Assembly (NCBI GenBank): GCA_002704915.1
Contig: PAIP01000026.1
Location: forward strand, 16,351 to 80,350
DNA length: 64,000 nucleotides
Direction: 5' to 3'
From: Parvularcula sp.
GTDB taxonomy: Bacteria > Pseudomonadota > Alphaproteobacteria > Caulobacterales > Parvularculaceae
Program-made: the position numbers and the translations under genes
Shown: positions 55,284 through 64,000 of the stretch, in pieces
Position numbering within the stretch: the first letter of the stretch is position 1
How the letters are laid out: every line of letters begins with the position of its first letter
The notes under the pieces: generated by a model
The model's input: the letters and a program-made list of their open reading frames with translations, nothing else
Databases searched by the model: none
Told to the model about the DNA's origin: nothing

Positions 55284-56102
55284 CTAATCCCGCCCATAGA
55301 TGATCCAGTAAACGCCGGCGACGCCGCCCGCCCCGCCGACAATATTGCCAATAGTGACAGGCGCCAAATTGCCGGCAATATTAACCAGACCGCCCTCCGC
55401 CCCCGCCAGGAGGCCGACCGGTATAAGGTAAAAATTCGCGATTGAGTGCTCAAAACCGAGCGCCACAAACGCCGTGATCGGGAACAGGATCGCCAGAATC
55501 TTGTCGGTGACGCTGCGCGCTGCAAAGCTGAGCCAGATGGCGAGACATACCAGAGCGTTACATAACGCGCCGCGCAAAAACGCCTCAAGCGGAGACAACG
55601 CAAGCTTGCTTTCTGCAATCCGGATAGCAGTGGCGCCGGCGGCGCCAGGATCGAGCACGCCGCTCCCATAGACCGCAAAGGCAAGCGCCACACCGCCAAT
55701 GGCGTTGCCGACGTAGGAAACGCCCCAATTGCGCAAGAGCTCTCCTGTCGATATGCGTTTGTCCGCCCATGCCATAACAATCAGATTGTTGCCGGTGAAA
55801 AGCTCTGCGCCGCCGACAACCACAAGCACGAGCCCCAAAGAGAACGCCGCGCCGCCGAGCAGCCGCGCAACGCCATAGCCAACGCCTTCATTGGTGACGA
55901 CCACTGTGTAGAACGCCGCGCCGAAACCGATGAAAACGCCGGCCAGCACAGCCAGCATGAGAAGCTTCAGGAAAGGCAGTTTCGCCTTGACCACGCCGAC
56001 CGCTTCTATGCGTCTGGCGATCTCGGCAGGCGCATAGGCGTCAATGCCGGTGACATTCATGGCGGATTGCGCCTGTTCGTCCGGCTGCGGATTTTTGGTC
56101 AC
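55284..56102 (-). CDS. Formate/nitrite transporter family channel (FocA/NirC-like)
   Basis: A 272-aa six-helix FNT channel. The central His is H219 in LGFEHSIANFYLIP, and GGAELFTGNNLIVMAW is the family motif. It conducts formate, nitrite or related small anions. It starts with GTG at 56102, overlapping the yacG stop (GTGA); the ATG at 56060 is an alternative start. Confidence 0.9.
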   Translation of the reverse strand: MTKNPQPDEQAQSAMNVTGIDAYAPAEIARRIEAVGVVKAKLPFLKLLMLAVLAGVFIGFGAAFYTVVVTNEGVGYGVARLLGGAAFSLGLVLVVVGGAELFTGNNLIVMAWADKRISTGELLRNWGVSYVGNAIGGVALAFAVYGSGVLDPGAAGATAIRIAESKLALSPLEAFLRGALCNALVCLAIWLSFAARSVTDKILAILFPITAFVALGFEHSIANFYLIPVGLLAGAEGGLVNIAGNLAPVTIGNIVGGAGGVAGVYWIIYGRD

Positions 56103-56341
56103 TGGTGGTCATCCGGCAGGGAAACGCCCTCGCTGTCGTCTTCTTCGGCCGGAATGGCGTAACCGCCGGAGAGCCAGCGATGGAGATCCACATCGGCGCA
56201 GCGTTTTGAGCAGAAGGGGATATACTCCCTGACCGCAGGGTCGTCGCATATGGGACAGGCCGCGGGGCTCTTCCCGGCCGCGGCCTTGCCCTCATTGTCA
56301 TTGCTCGGCGAGGTCAAAATTCCGGTCTCCGTATTTTCCAT
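56099..56341 (-). CDS. yacG: DNA gyrase inhibitor/zinc protein YacG
   Basis: An 80-aa zinc protein with Cys pairs CPIC and FCSKRC, followed by ADVDLHRWLSGGY, the YacG pattern. YacG binds gyrase in E. coli. It overlaps the 3' end of rng by 44 bases and couples to the FNT gene. The start at 56341 gives MENTETGIL; a Met 9 residues upstream is also possible. Confidence 0.88.
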   Translation of the reverse strand: MENTETGILTSPSNDNEGKAAAGKSPAACPICDDPAVREYIPFCSKRCADVDLHRWLSGGYAIPAEEDDSEGVSLPDDHQ

Positions 56342-57460
56342 CCGTGACAATTTCAAAGCGCGGACCATGTCGGTCCGTCAACCGGTGGAGCCATTTTTCA
56401 TTTTCGGCGAGGCAAGCTTGTATGCCGGCGCCAACCGTCAGGGCGACCCGCCCCGAAGGTTCGGAGCGCAACCTTGCCTCCAGCGCGGCCAACGCCATTT
56501 TGGCCGCGGCTTCCTGTGTGAAGCGGCGCCCGGCAACAGGCACGGCATGCGCCTTTTCTGTGAACCGATCCAGCAGGGAGAGCGCGTGATGGGGCGCGGT
56601 GAAGCTGTAGAGATTTGAGCGGGAGAAACTCGCCGCCCCGGCGCCGTCGAGCTTTGACATGACTTTTTTCAAATGCGCCTGAAAGCGCTTGCGGCCGGCG
56701 TCGCTGGGAATATCCGGAAAGTCGATGACGATATGCCCGCCGATATTGCGTAAGGAAACCTGGCGCATGGCCTCTTCAGCCGCGGCAAAGGCGATTTTTT
56801 CGCGCAGGCGCGCGGGTGACGACGCGGTGAGGCCGCCCGTATCGACGTCGATCGCGGTCAGCGCATGGGTTTCATCGATGATAAGACGGCCCCCGCGGAG
56901 GAGCGGAACGATCCGGTCAAACGCTGCATCGAATTCCTGATCGACGCCATGCTTCTGAAACAGCGCGACCGGATGCGTTTCATGGCGGGCATTATCAAAA
57001 CCCGCAGCGCGAAGCGCGCGCAAGGCGCCGCCGTTATCGATCAAAATCTCATCCGCCTCGCCGCCGATGGTTTCGGCGGCCTCGACAGCCGCATCCTGAA
57101 ACGGCGGTAGGCGGCCCGGCTCGCCCTCTTTCAAGGCGCCGATGAATTTCAGCGCGGCGCCCTTGGACTGGCGCGGCGGCGCCTTGATCTCGACCTCGAT
57201 AAGCGCGCCGTCGACGCAGTGATCCTCATTGCTTTTCTTCAGGGCGAGAAACGCGTCTCTGCGGTCACCAAGATCGACAAAGGCTGCGTTCAGCCCTTTG
57301 TCGACGGCTTTCACGCGCCCGGCAAAACGCCGCCCGGCGCGCGGGAATGAATCCGAAGTCTCGTCGCCGCGCGCAGGGCCGAACCAGAATTTCCAGACTT
57401 GATCATCAACCAGCAGCGCCGCGCGGGTTTCTGCGACGCCGCATTCGATAATCAGGCGTT

Positions 57461-57464
<4 letters not shown>
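56298..57464 (-). CDS. rng: Short RNase E/G-family ribonuclease
   Basis: A 388-aa RNase E/G. It has an S1-like domain (FAGRVKAVDKGLNAAFVDLG) and the catalytic metal Asp motifs TAIDVDTGG and GGHIVIDFPDI, but lacks the C-terminal CPxC zinc-link seen in full RNase G/E. The start at 57464 (MKRLIIECG) overlaps the maf stop (ATGA). Confidence 0.88.
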
Positions 57465-58042
<578 letters not shown>

Positions 58043-58051
58043 GGGAGCGAC

Positions 58052-58270
58052 CTATTTGAAGCGATAGGTGATGCGGCCCTTGGTGAGGTCGTATGGCGTC
58101 ATTTCCACGAGCACCTTGTCGCCCGCGAGCACGCGGATGCGGTTCTTGCGCATCTTGCCCGCCGTATGGGCGATGATCTCGTGATCGTTCTCGAGCTTCA
58201 CGCGGAAGGTCGCATTGGGGAGGAGTTCCTCCACCGTGCCTTCAAACTCGAGCAGTTCTTCTTTCGCCAT
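58052..58270 (-). CDS. infA: Translation initiation factor IF-1
   Basis: A 72-aa S1-fold factor, complete: it begins [11 protein letters not shown] and ends KGRITYRFK. It binds the 30S A site during initiation. The start at 58270 gives the standard length; upstream there are 86 bases to the phosphatase gene. Confidence 0.97.
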   Translation of the reverse strand: MAKEELLEFEGTVEELLPNATFRVKLENDHEIIAHTAGKMRKNRIRVLAGDKVLVEMTPYDLTKGRITYRFK

Positions 58271-58356
58271 TCGCTCCTCAAACCAACAACTAACGCCGGA
58301 ATCGCGCCTTGAGCGCGCCGGCTGCGGCGGGAACATGGTTGGCTGCGGGCCGAAAA

Positions 58357-58782
58357 TCAAGCCTTTTCATAGATTTCAGGAAAACGACGGGTCAGCTTCT
58401 GCCGCAATTCGTCCCTGACACGGGCGTAAGCGGCGATGATGGCGTCCCGGCCGCCCCGTTCTTCGGACGGATTTTCGATATCCCAGAATTCGATGGCGGC
58501 GCGCGGCAGCCGCTTGCGCGCCTCGATGGCCGCTTCCGGCGTCAGCGCCACGACGACATCGAAATTGCCGAGGTCGACCTCGCTCAGGGTTTTGGGCTCA
58601 TGGCCTTCCATCGCGACGCCGAGCTCGCGCATGACGATTTCGACAAAAGGGTCGAGCCCGCCTTCATAGACGCCGGCGGAATCCACCTTCAGGCGATCGC
58701 CCGCCTCAAGCCGCAACAGCGCCGCCGCCATGGGCGAGCGCACGGAGTTCATGTTGCAGGCAAAGAGCACCGATTTTGTCAT
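58357..58782 (-). CDS. Low-molecular-weight protein tyrosine phosphatase / ArsC-like
   Basis: A 141-aa LMW-PTP fold. The C-x5-R loop is C9-NMNSV-R15-S; the general-acid motif is WDIENP. In this genomic context it is usually annotated as a phosphatase or arsenate reductase. Fifteen bases separate it from the UPF0262 gene. Confidence 0.88.
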   Translation of the reverse strand: MTKSVLFACNMNSVRSPMAAALLRLEAGDRLKVDSAGVYEGGLDPFVEIVMRELGVAMEGHEPKTLSEVDLGNFDVVVALTPEAAIEARKRLPRAAIEFWDIENPSEERGGRDAIIAAYARVRDELRQKLTRRFPEIYEKA

Positions 58783-58797
58783 CTCTCCCCTCTTCGC

Positions 58798-59286
58798 CTA
58801 GCGCATATGAAAACTGCAAATCAGCGTGAAAAGCCGCCGCCCGGTATTGGCGTCGACCTCGATTTTATCTTTCAAACGGTCGGTCAAGATTTCTGCGCCT
58901 TCATTGTGCATGGCGCGCCGCGCCATATCGATGGTTTCAATCTGCGCGGGCGCCGCATTTCGGATCGCGTCGTAATAGCTCTCACACAACATGAAGTAGT
59001 CTTTGATGATTTTGCGAAACGGCGTCATCGACAGATGCACCTGCCCCAGCGCCTCTCCGCCCTCGCGGCGCACGTCGAAGACCAGCCGTCTTTCGACATT
59101 GGAGAGATATAGCTCGAACGGACCGTTATCGACTCCCTCAGGGCGGAAGTAATTCTCTTCCAAAAGGTCGTAAATCGCGACCTTGCGTTCATGCTCTATA
59201 TCGGCGGTGGCGGGCGCGAGGGAGCGCTCGTCAAGATCGATCTTGACGATATGAAAATTCTCCCCGCCGTTCTCAGCCCCGGCCAT
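58798..59286 (-). CDS. UPF0262 family protein
   Basis: A 162-aa conserved alphaproteobacterial protein (FHIVKIDLDERSLAPATADI; then KIIKDYFMLCESYYDAIR). Function unknown. It heads the UPF0262-LMWPTP-infA-maf-rng-yacG block, which in relatives continues to hisD upstream. Confidence 0.9.
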   Translation of the reverse strand: MAGAENGGENFHIVKIDLDERSLAPATADIEHERKVAIYDLLEENYFRPEGVDNGPFELYLSNVERRLVFDVRREGGEALGQVHLSMTPFRKIIKDYFMLCESYYDAIRNAAPAQIETIDMARRAMHNEGAEILTDRLKDKIEVDANTGRRLFTLICSFHMR

Positions 59287-59312
59287 GTCTCTCCCGAATC
59301 GTATCGTTACTT

Positions 59313-59360
59313 CTTAGCCTCCGGAGCGAGCCCCGTCACGGGGGAACGCCAGAGGCTAAG
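59313..59360. repeat. Two-level stem-loop in the UPF0262/DUF481 intergenic gap
   Basis: CTTAGCCTC (59313-59321) pairs with GAGGCTAAG (59352-59360), enclosing CCCCG (59331-59335) and CGGGG (59339-59343). A nested hairpin pair like a REP-type element or structured leader. Confidence 0.5.
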
Positions 59361-59449
59361 GCCGGCCTTACCTGAACGTGATTTCATCCGGAACATTTCG
59401 AATCGCCGCATGTTCGCGTCCACTCCGTCACCGTAAAGGGCCGATCCCC

Positions 59450-60382
59450 ATGTCCCCCAGATGTCTTGCTGGCGCGGCGCTAGCCCCCGCCTTTGTAAGT
59501 TTCGCCGCCGCTGAAGAACCCGCCGAAATGCCCGATATCGCCGCTGCGATGCTGGAGGCCGCCGCGGAGAGCGGCGAGGCGGCGGAGATCGCGGCGGTGG
59601 CCAAGGCGCTCAAAGCCGTGTTCCCGGACTATGCAGACGCCGTCGACGCCTCGACGCAAACGCGCATCGCGGCGCTGGCGCCGGAAGGAGAGACGGAAGA
59701 AGCCGAACCGGAGCCGGCGGGCGGCGGTCTCCTCGCCGTCAAACCATGGAAAGGCAAGATCAGCGCCTCCGCGGTCATGTCGTCGGGCAATTCGGAAAAC
59801 GCCGCCGTGGGCGTCCTCGTCGATGCGGCGCGCACCGCAGGCGATTTCAAGCACAACATCAAAGCTTATTTTGACTATGGTGAGTCCGACAATGTCACGA
59901 GCCAGAAGCGCTGGGGCGCAGCCTACAAGCTCGATTACAATTTCGGCGAGCGCACCTATGCTTATGGCCGCCTCGCCTATGACGAAGACGATTTCTCAGG
60001 CTTCGACTATCGCCTCTTCGCCGGCGCCGGCCTCGGCCACTATTTCGCAAAGTCTGACGAGTTCTCCTGGAAGATCGAAGGCGGTCCCGGCTATCGTTAC
60101 TCGCCCATCGACGACACGCGCGAGCTTGACAACCAGTTCGCTCTTTACGCCGCGAGCGAGCTCGACTGGCTGATCCGCGAGGGCGTGACCTTCGAACAGG
60201 ACTTCAACACCACCTGGACCTCGCCCACGACCAGTTTCCAGTCGATCACCGCCCTGACGACGGAGGTCTGGGACGGCGTTTCCACGGGTATTTCCTTCGA
60301 ATATCGCTATGAGACGGACCCGCCTCTGGGCCGGGAAAAAACGGATACTATCGCGCGCGCCTCGCTGATTTACGGCTTCTAG
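59450..60382 (+). CDS. DUF481 outer-membrane-like protein
   Basis: A 310-aa protein: exported (signal about residues 1-21), an Ala/Glu-rich helical segment (about residues 25-85), then the DUF481 beta-barrel-like domain (WKGKISASAVMSSGNSEN, then ending in aromatic Phe). DUF481 proteins are outer-membrane proteins of salt or stress responses. The start at 59450 is the Met just before the signal sequence. Confidence 0.85.
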   Translation: MSPRCLAGAALAPAFVSFAAAEEPAEMPDIAAAMLEAAAESGEAAEIAAVAKALKAVFPDYADAVDASTQTRIAALAPEGETEEAEPEPAGGGLLAVKPWKGKISASAVMSSGNSENAAVGVLVDAARTAGDFKHNIKAYFDYGESDNVTSQKRWGAAYKLDYNFGERTYAYGRLAYDEDDFSGFDYRLFAGAGLGHYFAKSDEFSWKIEGGPGYRYSPIDDTRELDNQFALYAASELDWLIREGVTFEQDFNTTWTSPTTSFQSITALTTEVWDGVSTGISFEYRYETDPPLGREKTDTIARASLIYGF

Positions 60383-60420
60383 TTGAGCCGCCCACGGTCA
60401 TGTCCTAAGACGCGGAGACC

Positions 60421-61377
60421 ATGAGCCAGATCGTTGTCGCCGCCTTTTACAAATTCACGCCCCTGCCCGATTTCGCAGACCATCAGCCGGGCCTGTTGGC
60501 GCGCGCGCAGGAGAATGACGTCCGGGGCACGATCCTGCTCGCCTCCGAAGGCGTGAACGGCACGATTGCGGGACCGCGAGAGGGGATCGATGCGGTTCTC
60601 TGCGCGCTGAACGCCCTGCCCGGCTGTGACGGTCTCGACTGGAAAGAGAGCTATACGGACGAAAATCCGTTCCTGCGCATGAAAGTGCGGCTGAAGAAAG
60701 AAATTGTCACGCTTGGAGTCGGCGATGTGGAAGCGCACAAGAGCCATGAGCGTTATGTGGAGCCCCATGACTGGAACAAGGTGATCTCCGATCCGGACAC
60801 CATCGTCATCGACACGCGCAATGATTACGAAGTGGGCATCGGAACGTTCGAAGGCGCGATTGATCCGAAGACAGCCTCCTTCCGCGACTTTCCGGCATGG
60901 TTCCGCAAATTCCGCGAAGAGAACGAGTTCAAAAAAGTCGCCATGTATTGCACGGGCGGCATTCGCTGCGAAAAGTCGGTGGCGTTCCTGCGCTCCGAAG
61001 GCGTCGAGGACGTCGTGCATCTCAAAGGCGGCATCCTCAAATATCTCGAAACCGTGCCGAAGGAAGAAAGCCTGTGGCGCGGGGAGTGTTTCGTTTTCGA
61101 CCAGCGCGTCTCCGTGGGTCACGACCTCGCGCCCGGCTCTTACGACCAGTGCTACGCCTGCCGCCGGCCTATCACGGAAGAGGACAAGACCTCGCCGCAT
61201 TATGCCGCCGGCGTCTCCTGCCCCCATTGCATTGACGAATATTCGGAAGAACGCCGCCGCGACTTCGCCGAACGTCAGAAACAGATCGACCTCGCGAAAG
61301 CGCGCGGCGAGCAGCATTTGGGCGTGAAGCAAGATTCAAGCCCCGCTCATCCCCGCGAAAGCGGGGACCCTGAGTGA
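60421..61377 (+). CDS. trhO: tRNA uridine-34 hydroxylase (rhodanese-like)
   Basis: A 318-aa UPF0176/TrhO protein that makes 5-hydroxyuridine at the tRNA wobble position. The rhodanese loop is C177-TGGIRC183-EKS; the CxxC pairs CYAC and CPHC lie in the C-terminal part. The last residues (HPRESGDPE) come from a dispersed palindromic repeat and are not family sequence. Confidence 0.92.
   Translation: MSQIVVAAFYKFTPLPDFADHQPGLLARAQENDVRGTILLASEGVNGTIAGPREGIDAVLCALNALPGCDGLDWKESYTDENPFLRMKVRLKKEIVTLGVGDVEAHKSHERYVEPHDWNKVISDPDTIVIDTRNDYEVGIGTFEGAIDPKTASFRDFPAWFRKFREENEFKKVAMYCTGGIRCEKSVAFLRSEGVEDVVHLKGGILKYLETVPKEESLWRGECFVFDQRVSVGHDLAPGSYDQCYACRRPITEEDKTSPHYAAGVSCPHCIDEYSEERRRDFAERQKQIDLAKARGEQHLGVKQDSSPAHPRESGDPE
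61351..61366 (+). repeat. GNRA-loop palindrome inside the 3' end of trhO
   Basis: CCCCGC (61351-61356), loop GAAA, GCGGGG (61361-61366). A dispersed repeat unit, read in frame by trhO as HPRESGDPE. Confidence 0.75.
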
Positions 61378-61399
61378 TACAAACAGGATCGATAGCCCG

Positions 61400-61495
61400 C
61401 CTTCGTCCTTCGAGACGCAAAAACCCCTTCATCCTGAGGAGGACCGATAGGTCCGTAACGAAGGACGAAGGGGTTTTTGCTCCTCAGGATGAAGG
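61400..61495. repeat. Nested inverted repeat element between trhO and GST
   Basis: Four perfect inverted pairs overlap: CCTTCGTCCTTCG (61400-61412) with its complement (61459-61471), 13 bp at 61418-61430 with 61467-61479, 16 bp at 61426-61441 with 61480-61495, and a small GGACC/GGTCC hairpin (61441-61454). Mutually exclusive folds are possible. Looks like a dispersed palindromic element. Confidence 0.75.
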
Positions 61496-61512
61496 CTAAC
61501 GTATCGCTTGAT

Positions 61513-62172
61513 ATGTCCCAGTCCCCCATCCTCTATTCCTTCCGGCGCTGCCCCTACGCCATGCGGGCGCGAATGGCGATTGCGGTGAGCGGGACGCAGG
61601 TGCGCCTGCGGGAAATTCTCCTGCGCGACAAGCCGGACGAAATGCTCGCCGCCTCGCCAAAGGGCACCGTGCCGGTAGTGGTCGATGGAGAAAGCATCAT
61701 CGACGAAAGCATCGATGTGATGACGTGGGCGCTCAAGCAAAACGATCCCGAAGACTGGCTGTCACGCAAGGACGACGAGCTCATCGCGGAAAATGACGGT
61801 CCGTTCAAACACCATCTCGACCGCTATAAATATTCAACGCGCTATGAAGACGCCGACGCGGAAGAACACCGCGCCGCCGGTTTTGAATTTTTACAGAAAC
61901 TCGAAACGCGTCTGACCGACAACGCCTATCTGCACGGAAGCGAACGCGGCTTCACCGACATCGCCATCTTCCCCTTCGTCCGCCAGTTCCGCATCGCCGA
62001 CAAGGACTGGTTCGACGCCGCGCCGGTCCCCAATACCCAGCACTGGCTCAAAACGCTGATGGAGTCGGCGCTTTTCAAATCGGTGATGGAGAAATATCCG
62101 TTATGGAAAGAGACGGGGGAGGAATACTCTTTAGCTGCGGTGCCGATAAAAGACAGCGACAAGGGCCGCTGA
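61513..62172 (+). CDS. Glutathione S-transferase-like protein
   Basis: A 219-aa protein with a glutaredoxin-like N-terminal domain (C13 in RRCPYAMRARMA; PKGTVPVVVDG) and an all-helical C-terminal domain. It may detoxify electrophiles or reduce disulfides. The ATG at 61513 is preferred; upstream in-frame ATGs fall in the repeat element. Its 3' end overlaps the antisense 140-aa gene by 42 bases. Confidence 0.85.
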   Translation: MSQSPILYSFRRCPYAMRARMAIAVSGTQVRLREILLRDKPDEMLAASPKGTVPVVVDGESIIDESIDVMTWALKQNDPEDWLSRKDDELIAENDGPFKHHLDRYKYSTRYEDADAEEHRAAGFEFLQKLETRLTDNAYLHGSERGFTDIAIFPFVRQFRIADKDWFDAAPVPNTQHWLKTLMESALFKSVMEKYPLWKETGEEYSLAAVPIKDSDKGR

Positions 62173-62553
62173 CAAAACACCTGCTGTAGCGGCGGAAACT
62201 ATCCATATCAGGACGCTGCTATTTCCTATGCAAGCATCCACAATTTCACAATTAATGCCAGCGAGAGCATAAATGACAACCGGAACAATAAACATGCATC
62301 CAAGCATTAGGACCCGCTGACGAAGCGAAAACGAAAACGCAACGGAAAAAATCAGAGCCAGCATACCGTAAACAAATGCAACAATAAGACTTATCATTGC
62401 TGTTTCAAGATCATCGGGAACACCTTCCGTTATCGTTACTAATCGCCCATGAGGCCATGCCCAAGCCGTCACTAGACGGGCGCCAATACCAATCTGCACA
62501 GAAAAAACGATAGCAGTGGCAATACCTAGAACTACGCGAATAAATACTTTCAT
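62131..62553 (-). CDS. A/T-rich four-helix membrane protein, unrecognised
   Basis: A 140-aa protein with about four helices. No family recognised. Its base composition is visibly A/T-richer than the rest of the window, with poorly GC-biased third positions, and it overlaps the 3' end of the GST gene by 42 bases. It lies 16 bases past the hisD stop on the same strand. Likely recently acquired. Confidence 0.55.
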   Translation of the reverse strand: MKVFIRVVLGIATAIVFSVQIGIGARLVTAWAWPHGRLVTITEGVPDDLETAMISLIVAFVYGMLALIFSVAFSFSLRQRVLMLGCMFIVPVVIYALAGINCEIVDACIGNSSVLIWIVSAATAGVLSAALVAVFYRHRS

Positions 62554-62569
62554 GGAAAAAAGTAGCTTC

Positions 62570-63862
62570 TTATTCTTTCAACCGCACCCTCACTGACTTC
62601 GCATGAGCAGGCAGCCCTTCCGCATCGGCGAGACGCGCGGCGGCGGGGCCGAGCTTTGCGACCGCCGCTTCATCACAACCGATGATCGAGGTGCGTTTCA
62701 TGAAATCGAGCACGGAAAGACCCGACGCGTAACGCGCCGCGCGCGCGGTCGGCAAAACGTGATCGGGCCCCGCCACATAATCGCCGATGGCCTCCGGCGC
62801 GTGACGGCCAAGGAAGATGGCGCCCGCATGACGGACCTTGTTCAACAGCGCTTCCGGGTCATCGACGGCAAGTTCGAGGTGTTCCGGCGCGACGGCGTCG
62901 ACCAGCGCCGGCGCTTCATCGAGCGAAGAGACGATGATGATCGCTGAATTGTTGTTCCATGCCGCTTCGGCGATTTCGCGGCGCGGATTCTCGGCGAGCT
63001 GTTCCTTCACGGCTTCTTCGACCTTGTCGGCGAAGGCCGCGTCATCGGTGATGAGCACGCTCTGCGACGAGGGATCGTGTTCCGCCTGGCTCAGCAAATC
63101 CGCGGCGATCCAGTTGGGATCGCTTTTCCCATCGGAGACGACCAGGATTTCCGACGGGCCCGCAACGCTGTCGATGCCTACCTGCCCGAAGACCTGACGC
63201 TTCGCCTCGGCCACATAGGCGTTGCCGGGTCCCACAATGACATCCACCGGTTTGATCGAGCCTGCCCCGTAAGCGAGCGCGGCCACAGCCTGCGCCCCCC
63301 CGATACGGTAGATTTCGTCGATCCCGGCGCGCTTTGCGGCCGCCAGAACCAGCGGATTCATCTCTCCTTTAGGGGCCGGCGTGACCATGGCGAGGCGCGT
63401 AACGCCCGCGACCTTCGCCGGAATGGCGTTCATCAACACCGACGACGGATAGGCGGCGCGCCCACCGGGCGCATAGAGCCCCGCCGCATCGACGGCGGTC
63501 CAGCGCCAGCCCAGCGTCACGCCCTCATCGTCCGTATAGCGCACATCCGCCGGAATTTGTTTTTCGTGATAGCGCCGAATGCGCTCTGCGGCGAAGTCCA
63601 GCGCCTTGAGATCGTCCTTGTCGCAGGATTTCTCCGCCGCTTCGATTTCCTCCTGAGTGACGCGAAGATTTTCTTCCGTCAGCGCGAAGCCGTCGAATTT
63701 CTGCGTATAGGTTTTGAGCGCATCCATGCCGCCCGCGCGCACCGCCGCAATCACCTCACTTACCACGGCGCTCACATCGGCGCCGCCGTCGCGGTCTTTA
63801 GCGACAAAGGCGTCGAACGCGGCGGTGAAGTTGTCTTCTTGAATGTTCAAGCGTAACGCCAT
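62570..63862 (-). CDS. hisD: Histidinol dehydrogenase
   Basis: A 430-aa zinc enzyme catalysing the last two steps of histidine synthesis (L-histidinol to L-histidine via the aldehyde). Rossmann-like domains with VGPGNAYVAEAKRQVFG; the zinc/catalytic residues lie in QAEHDPSSQS and VAPEHLELAV. Normally it precedes the UPF0262 block; here 3.3 kb of other genes intervene. Confidence 0.96.
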   Translation of the reverse strand: MALRLNIQEDNFTAAFDAFVAKDRDGGADVSAVVSEVIAAVRAGGMDALKTYTQKFDGFALTEENLRVTQEEIEAAEKSCDKDDLKALDFAAERIRRYHEKQIPADVRYTDDEGVTLGWRWTAVDAAGLYAPGGRAAYPSSVLMNAIPAKVAGVTRLAMVTPAPKGEMNPLVLAAAKRAGIDEIYRIGGAQAVAALAYGAGSIKPVDVIVGPGNAYVAEAKRQVFGQVGIDSVAGPSEILVVSDGKSDPNWIAADLLSQAEHDPSSQSVLITDDAAFADKVEEAVKEQLAENPRREIAEAAWNNNSAIIIVSSLDEAPALVDAVAPEHLELAVDDPEALLNKVRHAGAIFLGRHAPEAIGDYVAGPDHVLPTARAARYASGLSVLDFMKRTSIIGCDEAAVAKLGPAAARLADAEGLPAHAKSVRVRLKE

Positions 63863-63894
63863 TCGGTACTCTTATATCAATTACAACGAACACT

Positions 63895-64000
63895 CCCCTC
63901 TCCCGCTGGCGGGAGAGGGGTTGGGGGTGAGGGTGGAACCTCAATCGAAAACATTTCGTCTTACCCCCTCACCCAACCCTCTCCCCCAAGGGGGAGAGGG
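63895..64000. repeat. Dispersed palindromic repeat at the window end
   Basis: CCCCTCTCCCGC (63895-63906) pairs with GCGGGAGAGGGG (63909-63920); then GTTGGGGGTGAGGGT is mirrored by ACCCCCTCACCC after 63960, and a second CTCCCCC/GGGGGAG hairpin ends the window. This is a well-known type of proteobacterial intergenic repeat; it runs off the end. Confidence 0.7.

Noticed and set aside
60379..61332. 317-aa minus-strand frame antisense to trhO
   Set aside because: Lies wholly opposite a recognised enzyme and shows no domain.

Overview
The window is 64 kb of dense, GC-rich bacterial chromosome with short intergenic gaps and many ATGA or GTGA stop/start overlaps. It looks alphaproteobacterial. The block UPF0262 / low-molecular-weight phosphatase / infA / maf / short RNase G / yacG, with hisD close by, is a known alphaproteobacterial arrangement. 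A three-gene set of Tad minor pilins, a ZnuD-like receptor, DUF502 and a short Vat-type acetyltransferase fit the same view. I would guess a marine or aquatic aerobe near Parvularculales/Hyphomonadales, but that is inference. No rRNA, tRNA, CRISPR array, prophage, integrase or transposase was seen. No stretch over about 300 bases lacks a gene.

Layout. 1-3.3 kb: three Tad pilus minor-pilin genes (TadG/E/F-like). 3.3-5.7 kb: ettA, divergent from a membrane PH-domain protein. 5.7-14.3 kb: a ten-gene minus-strand string (transaldolase, ZntB-like, MscS-like, DUF1272, membrane protein, FAH hydrolase, EamA exporter, free-Met-R-sulfoxide reductase, MAPEG, serine hydrolase). 14.3-19.3 kb: DUF418 protein, then korA-lipoprotein-korB on the plus strand. 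19.3-23.4 kb: a compact minus-strand cassette of short YidC, NoeA-like methyltransferase, YVDPGTGS small protein and membrane sulfatase-like enzyme; this is my best candidate for an undescribed system. 23.5-31.1 kb: unknown secreted and membrane proteins, gabT, a divergent DUF2306/membrane-AraC pair, and a secreted HExxH metallopeptidase. 31.2-37 kb: CoxE-like VWA protein, Hpt protein, an acidic repeat membrane protein, a HerA-like ATPase, a CPBP protease and a Nudix hydrolase. 37-44.7 kb: recG, DUF502, galU, dnaE and a possible 31-aa membrane peptide. 44.8-48 kb: Vat acetyltransferase, then TPR-thrC-DUF1439. 48.1-50.7 kb: bdhA-patatin and an EF-hand protein. 50.7-56.1 kb: an acyltransferase-3/SGNH protein, a zinc-type TonB receptor, a small His/Cys protein and an FNT channel. 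56.1-59.3 kb: the yacG-rng-maf-infA-LMWPTP-UPF0262 block. 59.4-62.6 kb: DUF481, trhO, GST and an A/T-rich orphan, with dispersed palindromic repeats. 62.6-63.9 kb: hisD. 63.9-64 kb: another dispersed repeat.

Working together. Several groups suggest envelope and metal/redox maintenance. Redox and metals: ZntB, MsrC and the ZnuD-like receptor with its His-rich loops. Surface glycan modification: galU, the sulfatase/methyltransferase/YidC cassette and the acyltransferase-SGNH protein. Central metabolism: the korAB 2-oxoacid:ferredoxin oxidoreductase, transaldolase, gabT, bdhA and thrC. All functions are read from sequence motifs; no database search was run.
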